Positions 38,611-48,138 of a stretch of DNA of 64,000 nucleotides are shown here, one piece after another. The stretch is from Coffea arabica (Eukaryota; Streptophyta; Magnoliopsida; Gentianales; Rubiaceae): assembly GCF_036785885.1 (NCBI RefSeq), contig NC_092323.1:10114501-10178500 (forward strand), written 5' to 3'. A program made the position numbers and the translations under genes. The first letter of the stretch is position 1, and the number at the start of each line of letters is the position of its first letter. The notes under the pieces are model-generated. The model was not told the origin of the DNA. It ran no database searches and worked only from the letters and a program-made list of their open reading frames with translations.

Positions 38611-39196
38611 ACTAGAAGATCGAAGTTCTTTGTTTTGCATGCTTTCTTTTGGTTTCGATCAGTTGTTAACTGTTGTTGTTATTATTTTCTTTTCTTCGTC
38701 TTTTCTTTTTGGTATTCCAATTAGAAAAACTTGTGTTGTCTAAAATGTATAAGACATTCCTCTCAAAAGTCTTATAGTCTAATGCAATTATTTTGGTTTC
38801 GAATGATTTGATCTCTTTTGCTTCACTTATTTTCTGTATTTTCTTCTTTTTTTATGGTGTTTTACTTGATTACGTGTTGCTTATGACATTTTCAAATCTC
38901 TATTAATGTTCATTCTGTAAAGGAAAGTGGTATCGTTGTAGAAGGAAATTGTAGTATAATTCTAGCTAGGATGGGCTGGGAAAAAGAAAAAAAAAAAAGC
39001 AATTATGGGTAAAGTCCTTGGAACTTGAACAAGATTGAATCTATAAATTGCCCATAAATCATGTTCTTAGTGTATTTTTTCTTTAACAAAACATTTTTTC
39101 TTTCAGAATGATATGGCACAATTTAATCAAATGGAATTACTGCAGTTATCCTAATGTGTGATTAAAGATGAGTTCAATTTTTTGGTGCCAATTAAC
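38611..39196 (+). pseudogene. relic of a third EAR-family copy: 3' flank only
   Basis: From the equivalent of the stop codon (ACTAGAAGATC) this segment follows the 3' flank of the intact copy (45523-46213) in order. Shared blocks include TTGTTTTGCATGCTTTC, GGTTTCGAATGATTTGATC, TTTTCAAATCTCTATTAATG and GATATGGCACAATTTAATCA. No coding sequence remains to its left; the similarity stops abruptly at the stop codon, indicating a deletion or rearrangement breakpoint. Confidence 0.85.
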
Positions 39197-40680
39197 TAGA
39201 CACAGCTATTCCAATTTTTTTTTCTCTTTTTAAAGCCATTTTGCTTTCCAATTTCCGCTCGTATACATCTTCTTCACCTTTCATCAGGGTTCGCGTCACT
39301 TCTTTTTTTTTTTTTGTTTTTGCTGTTTATTCCATTAATTTCTTTATTTTTTGAGAATAATTTTTAGCTAGTAATACACTAGAAGCTCAGGTTCTACCTT
39401 TGGTGTACAATATGGACGTGCAAATTGGGTGTACAAATTTTAATTATCTGAAGTTGGCATCAACAAATAATTTTAGTATCTCAACATATATAGAGCTCAA
39501 CTCACTCCTTCATTATTTACAAGTACTCCCGACGAGTAAGAGCAAGGAATAACTTACCACAAAGTCTCAAAATAAAAGAAATTATTAGTTTGACATGTTT
39601 CCCATACCAATCAACTAAATCCCTTCTTTCGCCTGTGTTATCAAAACCTGATTGACTCATCTGAAGCTACATTTGGGTGGAGGAAGAGAAAACCTTTTCT
39701 TGGTTACAGGATTACAAATGTAATACTCTGCATAATAGCTATAATATTACTTACAATTGTTCCCCATACTTCCGGAGAACTAGGTACAGGAAGTATATAC
39801 TTATTATCAAAATAATCAAACATTTTAGAGCCCATAAGGTTCGCATTGCAAGGAAGAATAATGGCCAGTGGGGGGGGGGTGAATTCTTAGTTTATGATGA
39901 AAAAAAAAAATCATTCTACAACTGGGGCAGTTTTTGCAGATTTTTCTACAAATGGGGTGTTCGCATTCCGGGAATGCGAGGTCTCTTACAATGATGAGGC
40001 TGGAGCAATATAATACCAAGGAAAATTAAGAAGGATCAGAGATCACCGCCAGCAATTCATTTGAACCTAAAAACACATTTAACAGGAATCCCATTAGAGC
40101 ATTTCTATCAAGAACCATTCTGGCAAATCACCAATATCTCTAAATCCCATCGACGGCAATGTCCCATTTCCGCATTTTCTTGCTTTAAAATTCATTTCCA
40201 TCTGCGAGAAATGAAGAGCATTAATAGTTAGATTTAAACTTAGACTTTGGTAGCTCTCAAAGCCTTTATACATCTCAAAACAAAAAGAACAAGAAAGACA
40301 AGACAAAGTCTAGTTTGTACGTATCCTATCTCGTTTGCCCACATGCATAATTGTCACTTCGTCACATTTTGCAATATCATGCAATACAAAAATTTATGTA
40401 GTTCGTATCTTTATGTTGGAATGGCTAGTGAAGCCTGCGTGATATGCCATAAACAATCCTTGAGTGAACTAGCACGGGAAGTGCACGTAACAGGAATTTC
40501 TTATATTTTGCTGATCAAATTTATGCATATTGTTGCTAGTTGATTTTAAAATTTTGGAGTAGGAAAATTCCAAGTAACAGTACATTTGAGTCTGTAATTC
40601 AACCATGTAAAATATTTGCTCATTATCCACAAGAAATATTGCACTAGGCGATGATTTAAAATCTAGGCAAATTTCCATCT
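39197..40680. other. spacer upstream of the frameshifted EAR-family copy
   Basis: AT-rich sequence with T and G homopolymer runs (for example nine G near 39870). Short frames at 39677-39994 and 40247-40543 have no recognisable motifs. Nothing convincing is seen. Confidence 0.4.
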
Positions 40681-40750
40681 TGACTACATATTGGCAAATG
40701 TGGTAATTTATTAACTACCAATTTAGCTTGTATCACTCCAAATTCTCGAC

Positions 40751-40760
40751 TATAAAAAAT
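40751..40760 (+). promoter_or_regulatory. TATA box of the frameshifted EAR-family copy
   Basis: TATAAAAAAT lies 61 bp upstream of the ATG. The flanking ACTAC...GGATACGTTGGTTGTATCAC sequence is shared with the intact copy, so the promoter was duplicated with the gene. Confidence 0.65.
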
Positions 40761-40811
40761 AAGCCTCAAGGGATACGTTGGTTGTATCACTCACAAACTC
40801 ACTCCTTCACC

Positions 40812-41349
40812 ATGGAGAATACCCCAACAAACTCTGTTGCTCAAAAACAACCCTTCTCAACCAAAAATTCCACCCAGGGATACTGAAAGTAGCCCTGTTG
40901 CTAGTGACCAGCAACCTCCAACTGGTGATCAGGTGGATTTGCCGGCTGATAACGTCCCAATCCAAGTCCCTGATCACCCCGCTGGAGCCCTCGACCAAGA
41001 GGGAAACTTCCCTTGCTATTTCTGTTTTAGTTCGTTTACAACACAAAGAGCCCTTCTCAAGCACTTAAGGATTAACCCACCTCCTCCAGTGTACTCTAGG
41101 GAAGAATTGATGCGTCTCGGATTACTGCACAATCCTGAGGCGGATGATGACGATGAGGAAGTTGCAGCAGACGTTGGTGGTGCAGGGGAGCTGTCTGAGG
41201 AGGTTCCACCAGATCAGGCAACAGCAGAAGCTGACCAAGGAGCTAGAGCTACTACTAGAGCTCCTCTTGGGATTGATCTCAATGTAGAACCACCGCCTGA
41301 GCTGCCTGATTTGAACCTTTCTCCTCCTTCAAATGATGGCAACAACTAG
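40812..41349 (+). pseudogene. EAR-motif zinc-finger-like gene, frameshifted copy
   Basis: Close relative of the intact gene at 44992-45528, sharing most residues. The ATG at 40812 (CACCATGG context) begins MENTPTNSVAQ, but a run of five A at 40843-40847, where the intact copy has four, shifts the frame, and translation stops after 24 codons at 40884-40886. The rest of the gene stays open in the +1 frame to the stop at 41347-41349, with the finger-like CYFCFSSFTTQRALLKHL, the acidic DDDDEE run and both EAR motifs (GIDLNVEP, PDLNLSPP) intact. The first in-frame ATG is at 41110, after the finger, so a short C-terminal product is conceivable. A one-base assembly error would restore it; otherwise it is a young pseudogene. 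Confidence 0.8.
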
Positions 41350-43180
41350 AAGAAGTTCTTTCTTTTTTCTCCTTTTTTTTTTTTGGTTTGAGTTATTGAG
41401 TGTGTTATTGTCGTCGTCGTTGTTTTTCATGTTTCTTTTTGGTATTTTAATCAGAAATACTCAATGTTGTCTTAATATTAGAACACATCTGCCTCAAAAT
41501 CTTATTCTAATATTTCGGTTTCGAATGTATTGATTTCTTTTGTTTCAGGTATCTTTTTCTAAAAGATTAACGGGATCAATTTTACCCGAAGTGCTAATGA
41601 AAGATAAAAACTTTGTCTTCAAAAATGTTCTCCAAAATATGGACAATAATTAAGATCCACGCAAACCGCACGAGGTGGTATTTCGTCCATTTCTGAAACA
41701 AATGTGCTTTGCCATTATAAAAGCTGTTGATGAGAAAGAACAATATCTGCAGACTTCTTGTGTAATAGAAAAAAAAGGTGTTTTTACACACGTCTGTTGG
41801 GTTTCTAGGGGTGCTGACAAAAGCAGGGCAGCAGCTTAGAGAGAAAATGGTTAGTGTAGGCTGGATTAAGTTCTTTGCAATCACTGGTGTGATTGTAGTA
41901 CGCTGGATTAAGCTCTTTGCAATCACAGGTGTGATTGCAGAAAACAATTCACTGTAGGAGATAAATAAATTTGAATTTGGATGATTATGACTAAATTTTA
42001 GACACAATTTTTAAAAAAGCGATAATATTTGTTGTGTTGTTACATATAATTACTAGTTTTAGCACTTACATTTACTATTTTAATGTCTGTATTCCTTGTA
42101 TTAATGTGTATATTGCACGGTAGAATTGTCACTGATAATTGTAGAAGTCTAGAACCCAAAAATGGGGATATTCATCTGCTACGGACGTGGGCTTCTTTCT
42201 TGTAGCTTTGTGGGTACTGAGTTGAGTCCTATTCATTCTCCAGATATCGTCAACGTCTATTTGAATACCCTTTTCCTTGTGTCACTAAATTGAAATCATC
42301 ATGATTTTTAGATCCAAGGCAAGATACATAGTTTTGGAAGACGAGATTCTTTGACATCCATGAAATGAAATATCAAAATGAATTATAGACATATACTTTG
42401 AGAATTTAAGTAAATTGCAACTTCGGAAAATGAAAAGGACGAGTTTAAATGCAAAATAAGAGATTAGTTTCAGCAAATAATCTAATCAAAGACCAAAATT
42501 TTTAGCCCTCAAAAGTGTTCCACAGAACAACGATAGTAAGATCCACGCCAACTGCACGACATTGTATTTAGTCCATTTCAGAAGCAGTTGCGAGGAGAAA
42601 AACTTGGAAAAGAGCCGTAGACTTGATATATTATGGATCATAAGCTCACAAGAAGTGAACCCCAGATGAGCTCCATATGACATGAGATATCAAATTGAAG
42701 CCATGGTGCCTGTAAAAAGATGATCCTAATGATTTCTAAGCACATTTGGCATGTCGAAATCAAGAAAGAAACAAGGGCAATTTGTTTTCAGCATTTGTAA
42801 TTTGAGTTGTTAATTGAGAAACTAGTTTTAAAAATTATGAACAAGTTTAGCCACAAGAAGTTCGTTTTTCTATTTTACATTGATTCCTCTATTTCATCCT
42901 AATCTTCTTTGACCATAGAAGAATACTTGGGGCTACACATAAGAAAATTAGTTAAGGGCTAATTCCATTAACAAAATATAAATTTCGTTTCTTATTCTTA
43001 TTTAGTTTCAGAAAAAAATTTCACAAAAAGGTTGATTACTAATTCTTTTGTTTTTCATTTAGTCCAATATACTATGTTTCATCTATAAAGTGACAAAAAT
43101 GCCTCTACAAATGTAGTGTGAGATCACGTGTCATGAATAACCGAGCAAGATCGAATGATCCAATTAATCACTTTTAGGAG
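41350..43180. other. spacer with two weak internal duplications
   Basis: To about 41560 this is the 3' flank of the frameshifted copy. A 42-bp unit (CTGGATTAAG...TGATTG) occurs twice at 41861-41944. A longer diverged pair (41590-41705 and 42485-42592) shares AAGATCCACGC and GTCCATTTC; on the - strand both encode WTKYxxVxxAWILL-like text that I cannot assign. No functional gene is supported. Confidence 0.45.
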
Positions 43181-43189
43181 CTTAGTTAG

Positions 43190-43673
43190 TAGGGGTGCAT
43201 TCGAATCGAGTTGAATTTGAGTAGTGTATTACTCGAGTTCAACTCGAGATAAAATAATTGAGCTCGAATTCGACTTCAATTTACATTACTCGAGCTTGAA
43301 CTCAAACTCGAGTTTAATTAAATCTAATCAAGTCAAAACAAACTCAATCGAACCTATTCGAGTTCAATTGAGCCTATTCAAGTCTAATAAAACTCACGCA
43401 ATAGAAATTAATATTTTATATATAATTTTAAATAAAAGATATTATCGATATTTCACAATAATAAATATAAAAAATTTTAAAATATATATTGTAAAAAGCT
43501 CGATTAGGCTCATCAAGCCTTCGAGTACAAAATATTGGAATTCAAACTCGACTTATGAGTTTAAACAAGTAATCCAACTAGTGTTCGAGCTTGGTCAAAA
43601 CAAGCTCGAGTCGAATTATTGACTGAGTAGCTCGCGAGCTTGAGTCGAACTACTTGGTTCAGTATCACCTCTA
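43190..43673. mobile_element. older hAT-type MITE, about 484 bp
   Basis: The left end TAGGGGTGCATTCGAATCG and the inverted right end TAGAGGTGATACTGAACC share TAGRGGTG. The interior is rich in CTCGAGTTCAACTCGAG-type palindromes like those of the element at 24905. The flanking octamers TTAGTTAG and TAAAATAG agree at only five of eight positions, so either the target duplication has decayed or the ends are slightly misplaced. Confidence 0.55.
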
Positions 43674-44099
43674 TAAAATAGTATAGTAAACTAGATGAAA
43701 TTTTGAAAACATTTGGTGAACGATGGTGCAATTTATTCTTTGATTCACACATATAATCTTCTTTTAATGCTTTCTTCAGCTCAATTTTTTTATTTTTGAA
43801 AAGTTGTCAATATAAACTTTTTTATAAATTTCATAAGCTATACAACTAACACAATTTGGTCATACTTCACTAAAAAATCCAATGATATCTTACTATCCGC
43901 ACCAAAAATACTGTGTTTTTTTTCTCAAATTTTATAGCTAGAGCAATAGTTAGAATTACTAAAGTATTTTGTTCCCAAAGAATTATAAACAAAAAAGAAA
44001 GTAATTTTAAACCCTATTTAACTGATATTGAATAGGTAAATGAGCTTATCTTCAAGCTTGGATTAGTTATAGAATTCAGACCAAAAAATTTAACAAGGT

Positions 44100-44201
44100 C
44101 CAACTTTGACTTTGTTATCCCCCTATGATTTTCGTTTTTACAAGGAAAAAAATCTAAGCACATTAATTTCAAATCTTGACAATAAATGTCATGCAAACCC
44201 T
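44100..44201. repeat. upstream-flank duplication, left copy
   Basis: TTTTCGTTTTTACAAGGAAA ... CATTAATTTCAAAT ... ATGCAAACCC recurs in order at 44700-44811, about 600 bp away, just upstream of the intact EAR-family gene. The flank of this family has therefore also been copied. Confidence 0.7.
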
Positions 44202-44699
44202 TAAGATTTTGAGTATTGATTCAAATTTGAAGGACTAATTCCATTGTGCATTCACCTAATAACTTATACTCAATTCTAATTTTGCATCTTAAATTTCAAT
44301 TTTGAACATATTGCGCTATAAACTCTTGGATCTAACCCATTTGAATCCAGTCTAAAGAGTTTCTTATGTTGCCAATGTCATAATTTGAGCAATAATTCAA
44401 TTTGCCAAAGTTTTTTAAATTAAGCTTGTTAATTATTGGATCAAACTCAAATATACTTTTATCAATTCAAACTTGAGTAGCCTGAAATTTTTTACGCAAA
44501 TCTCAAATTAGCATAAGGTTGAGTTGAATTTAAAAATTTACACACTCAAAATGCTATTCATTTCGGTTTGATTAGTTAGTGATCCTCTGAAATGAACTCT
44601 TATTGAACCGTACTCAATTTGAATATCAAATAAATTGATTTTCTCTTTCAACCCTAAGTTTAAATACGTATAGGCTCCAAATGGAAAGCATTAATAAGC

Positions 44700-44811
44700 T
44701 CCAATAATGACTTTCTTGGTCTTTATTAATTTCGTTCTTACAAGGAAATAAATCTAGGCCCATTAATTTCAAAATGCGACCATAAATGCATGCCATGCAT
44801 GCAAACCCTCC
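44700..44811. repeat. upstream-flank duplication, right copy
   Basis: Partner of 44100-44201, ending about 120 bp before the TATA box of the intact EAR-family gene. Confidence 0.7.
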
Positions 44812-44933
44812 AGAATTAGTCAACTTGAATGAAAAGCACTAAGCAGTATCATTTACATCTTAACTACATATTGGCAGATCTGGTAGTAATTTAATAACTA
44901 CCAATTTAGCAAATCTCCGTCCAATTTTTTGAC

Positions 44934-44941
44934 TATAAATA
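44934..44941 (+). promoter_or_regulatory. TATA box of the intact EAR-family gene
   Basis: TATAAATA lies 58 bp upstream of the ATG, implying a leader of only about 25-30 bases. The surrounding 140 bp are shared with the frameshifted copy. Confidence 0.75.
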
Positions 44942-44991
44942 AGCCTCGAGGGATACGTTGGTTGTATCACTTACAAAATCACTGCTCCATC

Positions 44992-45528
44992 ATGGAGAAT
45001 AGCCCTACAAACTCTGTTGCTCAAAACAACCCTTGTCAACCAAAAATTCCACCGAGGGATACTGAAAGTAGCCCTGTTGCTAGTGACCAGCAACCTCCAA
45101 CTGGTGATCAGGTGGATTTGCCGGCTGATAACGTCCCAATCCAAGTCCCTGATCACTCCGCTGGAGCCCTCGACCAAGAGGGAAACTTCCCTTGCTATTT
45201 CTGTTTTAGTTCGTTTACAACACAAAGAGCCCTTCTCGAGCACTTGAGGATTAATCCTCCTCCTCCAGTGTACTCTAGGGAAGAATTGATGCATCTCGGA
45301 TTACTGCAGAATCCTGAGACGGATGATGACGATGAGGAAGTTGCAGCAGACGTTGGTGGTGGAGGGGAGCTGTCTGGGGAGGCTCCACCAGATCATGCAA
45401 CAGCTGAAGCTGACCAAGGAGCTAGAGCTACAACTAGAGCTCCTCTTGGGATTGATCTCAATGTGGAACCCCTGCCGGAGCTGCCTGATTTGAACCTTTC
45501 TCCTCCACCAAATGATGGCAATGACTAG
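44992..45528 (+). CDS. small EAR-motif protein with an incomplete C2H2-like finger
   Basis: An intronless frame of 178 residues starting MENSPTNSVAQNN (CATCATGG context). There is a polar P/Q/D-rich N-terminus, then at about residues 70-87 CYFCFSSFTTQRALLEHL. This fits the plant C2H2 layout CX2C, F, L, H, but the expected second histidine position is occupied by N (HLRIN), leaving three zinc ligands. A PPPPVYSREEL linker follows, then an acidic TDDDDEE stretch and an alanine-rich segment. The C-terminus carries two EAR-type motifs, GIDLNVEP and PDLNLSPP, the DLN class that recruits TOPLESS corepressors. I infer a transcriptional repressor or a repressor-interfering small protein. No nuclear localisation signal is obvious, though at this size import may not need one. 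I recognise the motifs but not a named family. A frameshifted copy lies 4.2 kb upstream and a relic of a third lies beyond it. Confidence 0.8.
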   Translation: MENSPTNSVAQNNPCQPKIPPRDTESSPVASDQQPPTGDQVDLPADNVPIQVPDHSAGALDQEGNFPCYFCFSSFTTQRALLEHLRINPPPPVYSREELMHLGLLQNPETDDDDEEVAADVGGGGELSGEAPPDHATAEADQGARATTRAPLGIDLNVEPLPELPDLNLSPPPNDGND

Positions 45529-47187
45529 AAGATCAAAGTTCTTTGTTTTGCATGCTTTCTTTTGGTTTCGATCAGTTGTTCTCTGTTGTTGTTGTTGTTG
45601 TTGCGGTGTTGTTATTATTTTCTATTCTTCTTGTTTTTTTTTTTCTTTTCGGTATTCCAATTAGAAAAAGACTCATGTTGTCCAAAATGTATAACACATT
45701 TCTCTCAAAGTCTTTAGTCTGTAATGCAATTATTCTGGTTTCGAATGATTTGATCTCTTTAGCTTCACGTCTTTTTTGTTTTGTTTTTCCTTTTTGTTTA
45801 ATTTTTTTGGTGTTTTACTTGATTACATGTTGTATATAATATTTTCAAATCTCTATTAATGTTAATTTTGTAAAGCGAAGTAGTATTTTGGTGGAAGGAA
45901 ACTAGTATAACTCTATCCAGGATGGGTTCCAAAAAAAAAGCTATTATCAATAAAGTCTTTGGAACTTTTTTTTTTTGCAGCGTAAATTGGGTGCGTTTGA
46001 TAAAACTGAAATCTGAAAACTGAAGTCTAAAATCTTAGTGCATTATGTTTTTTTTTAACAAACCATTTTTTTTTTCAGAATGATATGGCACAATTTAATC
46101 AAATGGAATCACTGAAATTATGTATGTAATGCTCAATAATATTCTTTTGGACTCTAGACCTAATACACTACCATTTGATTGAAGGTGGGTTCAATTTCTT
46201 TGGTGCCAATCAATGAGGTATTATATACTACCATACGTGCATGGCATGGCATTCAAATGCAACGTGTAGGTTAGTAAGCTGGACTGTTGCTGGGAAACTC
46301 TACTTAGAATATGCTCTAAACCTCTATATAAGGTACAAAATGGACATTGCAAAATCAGTCTTTCACTTGTATGCACGTGCCCCAATTCCCTTCATTTCCC
46401 CCATTACACCATAATTCTTAAGCAATAAATTGCTGCAGAATAATACGAGACAAAATAGATAATGGACCAAATGTGCTGGCTGCTCTGAATTTTTTTTGAA
46501 AACTTATCCATGTCAAGATTAATGGTATTCACATAATATATTTTGTGGACCTAACTTTCCAGTTATTTTTCCTCAAAAATTCCAGCCTCAAAACTTCTTA
46601 AAGCTTTCCCTTAATTTTGGCTAACTTTCTGTAGCCTCAAATTTTGAAGTGTTATCTATAGAGTAGCCGTGGCGTCATTTTTACCGAAAAATTTGCCTAT
46701 CTGAGTCCAGACAAGAGAATTATAATCTCCTACTCTAGTTGCACAAACACCCATTCCACTTTGGATTCATCGAGCCATAGATAACTCTTTCCATTTTTTT
46801 GTGTCAATTTGCTCAGAAAATTATTCTACGTGTACTAAATTGTGTATTTTCTTTTTATTTATGGCTTTGATTATTATATGTTATGTCATTTTTTCTATTA
46901 ACTAAAGGTAATGTTATCACTCTGAAATATGCGTTTTCAAAAGAGGTAGTATTTTTTTCTTTAGATTTTATTGAAAATATTGAGTGTTATAAAGTTTGAG
47001 AAACAACTTCTAATTAAAATAATCAAAACAAGAATAAGAAGCTCGAAGAATACATATTCAATAATTTCCATCCAATTCCAATGGAAGAAATTCCGAAGAT
47101 ACATTTACTAAACTAATCGGTTTGGCGTATCAGTTGCACTGATAATAACATTAACCCAAACACCTGAAAATCCCCACCAATCTGCTA
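45529..47187. other. 3' flank of the EAR-family gene and spacer
   Basis: To about 46213 the sequence is the 3' flank shared with the relic at 38611-39196. From there to the MITE it is AT-rich with no gene that I can support. Confidence 0.5.
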
Positions 47188-47196
47188 TTCTTATAA

Positions 47197-47911
47197 GGGA
47201 AAATGATCAGTTTCATCCTTCACATTTCACAAAAATATTCTTTTCATCCTTCACTTTTAAAAGGAAGCAATTTCCTCCTTGACATTTAAAAACTGAAGTT
47301 CTTACATCCCTGAACCCAAATTTCAATTTGAATCAAACCACCAATCAACTTGATTACAAATTTTGGGGGTCTAATTGATAAATCACTTAGTTAACTCAAC
47401 TTGATATTCATGTAAAATTTAATGAACCCAAAAATAAAAAATAAAAAATTATAACATAAAAAAGAAAGATTAATCTTTCCTATATTATCATTGTATACAC
47501 TGACGATTTTATGTATCGCATATCATTTCAATTTAAATTTAAACATCAAATTTTGTATTTATGATACACATCTAGATTCGCAAGTCGATATACTAACGGT
47601 GTATGAAAAGATTTACCAAAAAAAAAACTCTACTATTCCAAGACAAAGAATGGTCTTTTATGTTATAATTTTTATTTTTTTGATTTAATAAATGTCATGT
47701 GAATATGATGAAATTGATCGAGTTATCTATCAATTCTATTTCCTAAATTTATTACTGGGTTATTGAATGGTTTGATTCAGATTGAAAATTTGGTTCAGGG
47801 ATGTAATAACTTTAATTTTTAAATGTCAGGGACGAATTTGTTTTATTTTAAAATTAAGAGACAAAAAGAATATTTTTGTGAAATGTGAAGGACGAAACAT
47901 ATCATTTTCCC
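47197..47911. mobile_element. Mutator-like MITE (foldback), 715 bp, 9-bp target duplication
   Basis: Perfect 9-bp direct repeats TTCTTATAA (47188-47196 and 47912-47920) flank the element, the target length of Mutator-like transposons. The ends GGGAAAATGAT are exact inverted copies, and the inverted repeat continues with few mismatches through TTCATCCTTCACATTTCAC. It extends more weakly about 150 bp inward (TTCAGGGATGTAA pairs with TTACATCCCTGAA). There is no transposase. The element ends about 125 bp before the catalase TATA box. Confidence 0.92.
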
Positions 47912-48036
47912 TTCTTATAAGCCTAATCCTTGATCATGGCTTACTAAAATCAAAGGGTCCATCAGATCCAACGGTCTGTGGACTTTTCTAGGCGTAAGGG
48001 TTGTTCCAGAGAAACTTAACTACCATCGACGAAGAA

Positions 48037-48043
48037 TATAAAC
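48037..48043 (+). promoter_or_regulatory. catalase TATA box
   Basis: TATAAAC lies 102 bp upstream of the catalase ATG and is followed by a pyrimidine-rich leader, consistent with a 5' UTR of about 70 bases. Confidence 0.6.
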
Positions 48044-48138
48044 GGGCCGTGTGCCATTCCCTCCTCGTAGTTCGTACTCAAACACTTAGAGCCCAAAATT
48101 CCTCTGTATCTTCTTTTCTTCAACTAAAAGGGTCATCA

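Noticed and set aside
39677-39994. 105-codon frame before the EAR array
   Set aside because: It contains homopolymer-derived residues and no recognisable domain or promoter; it is likely chance.
41594-42007. 137-codon - strand frame with a WTKYxxVxFAWIL motif repeated near 42530
   Set aside because: The two copies suggest a duplicated segment, but the frame includes a 42-bp tandem repeat and I could not assign a family, so no gene is claimed.
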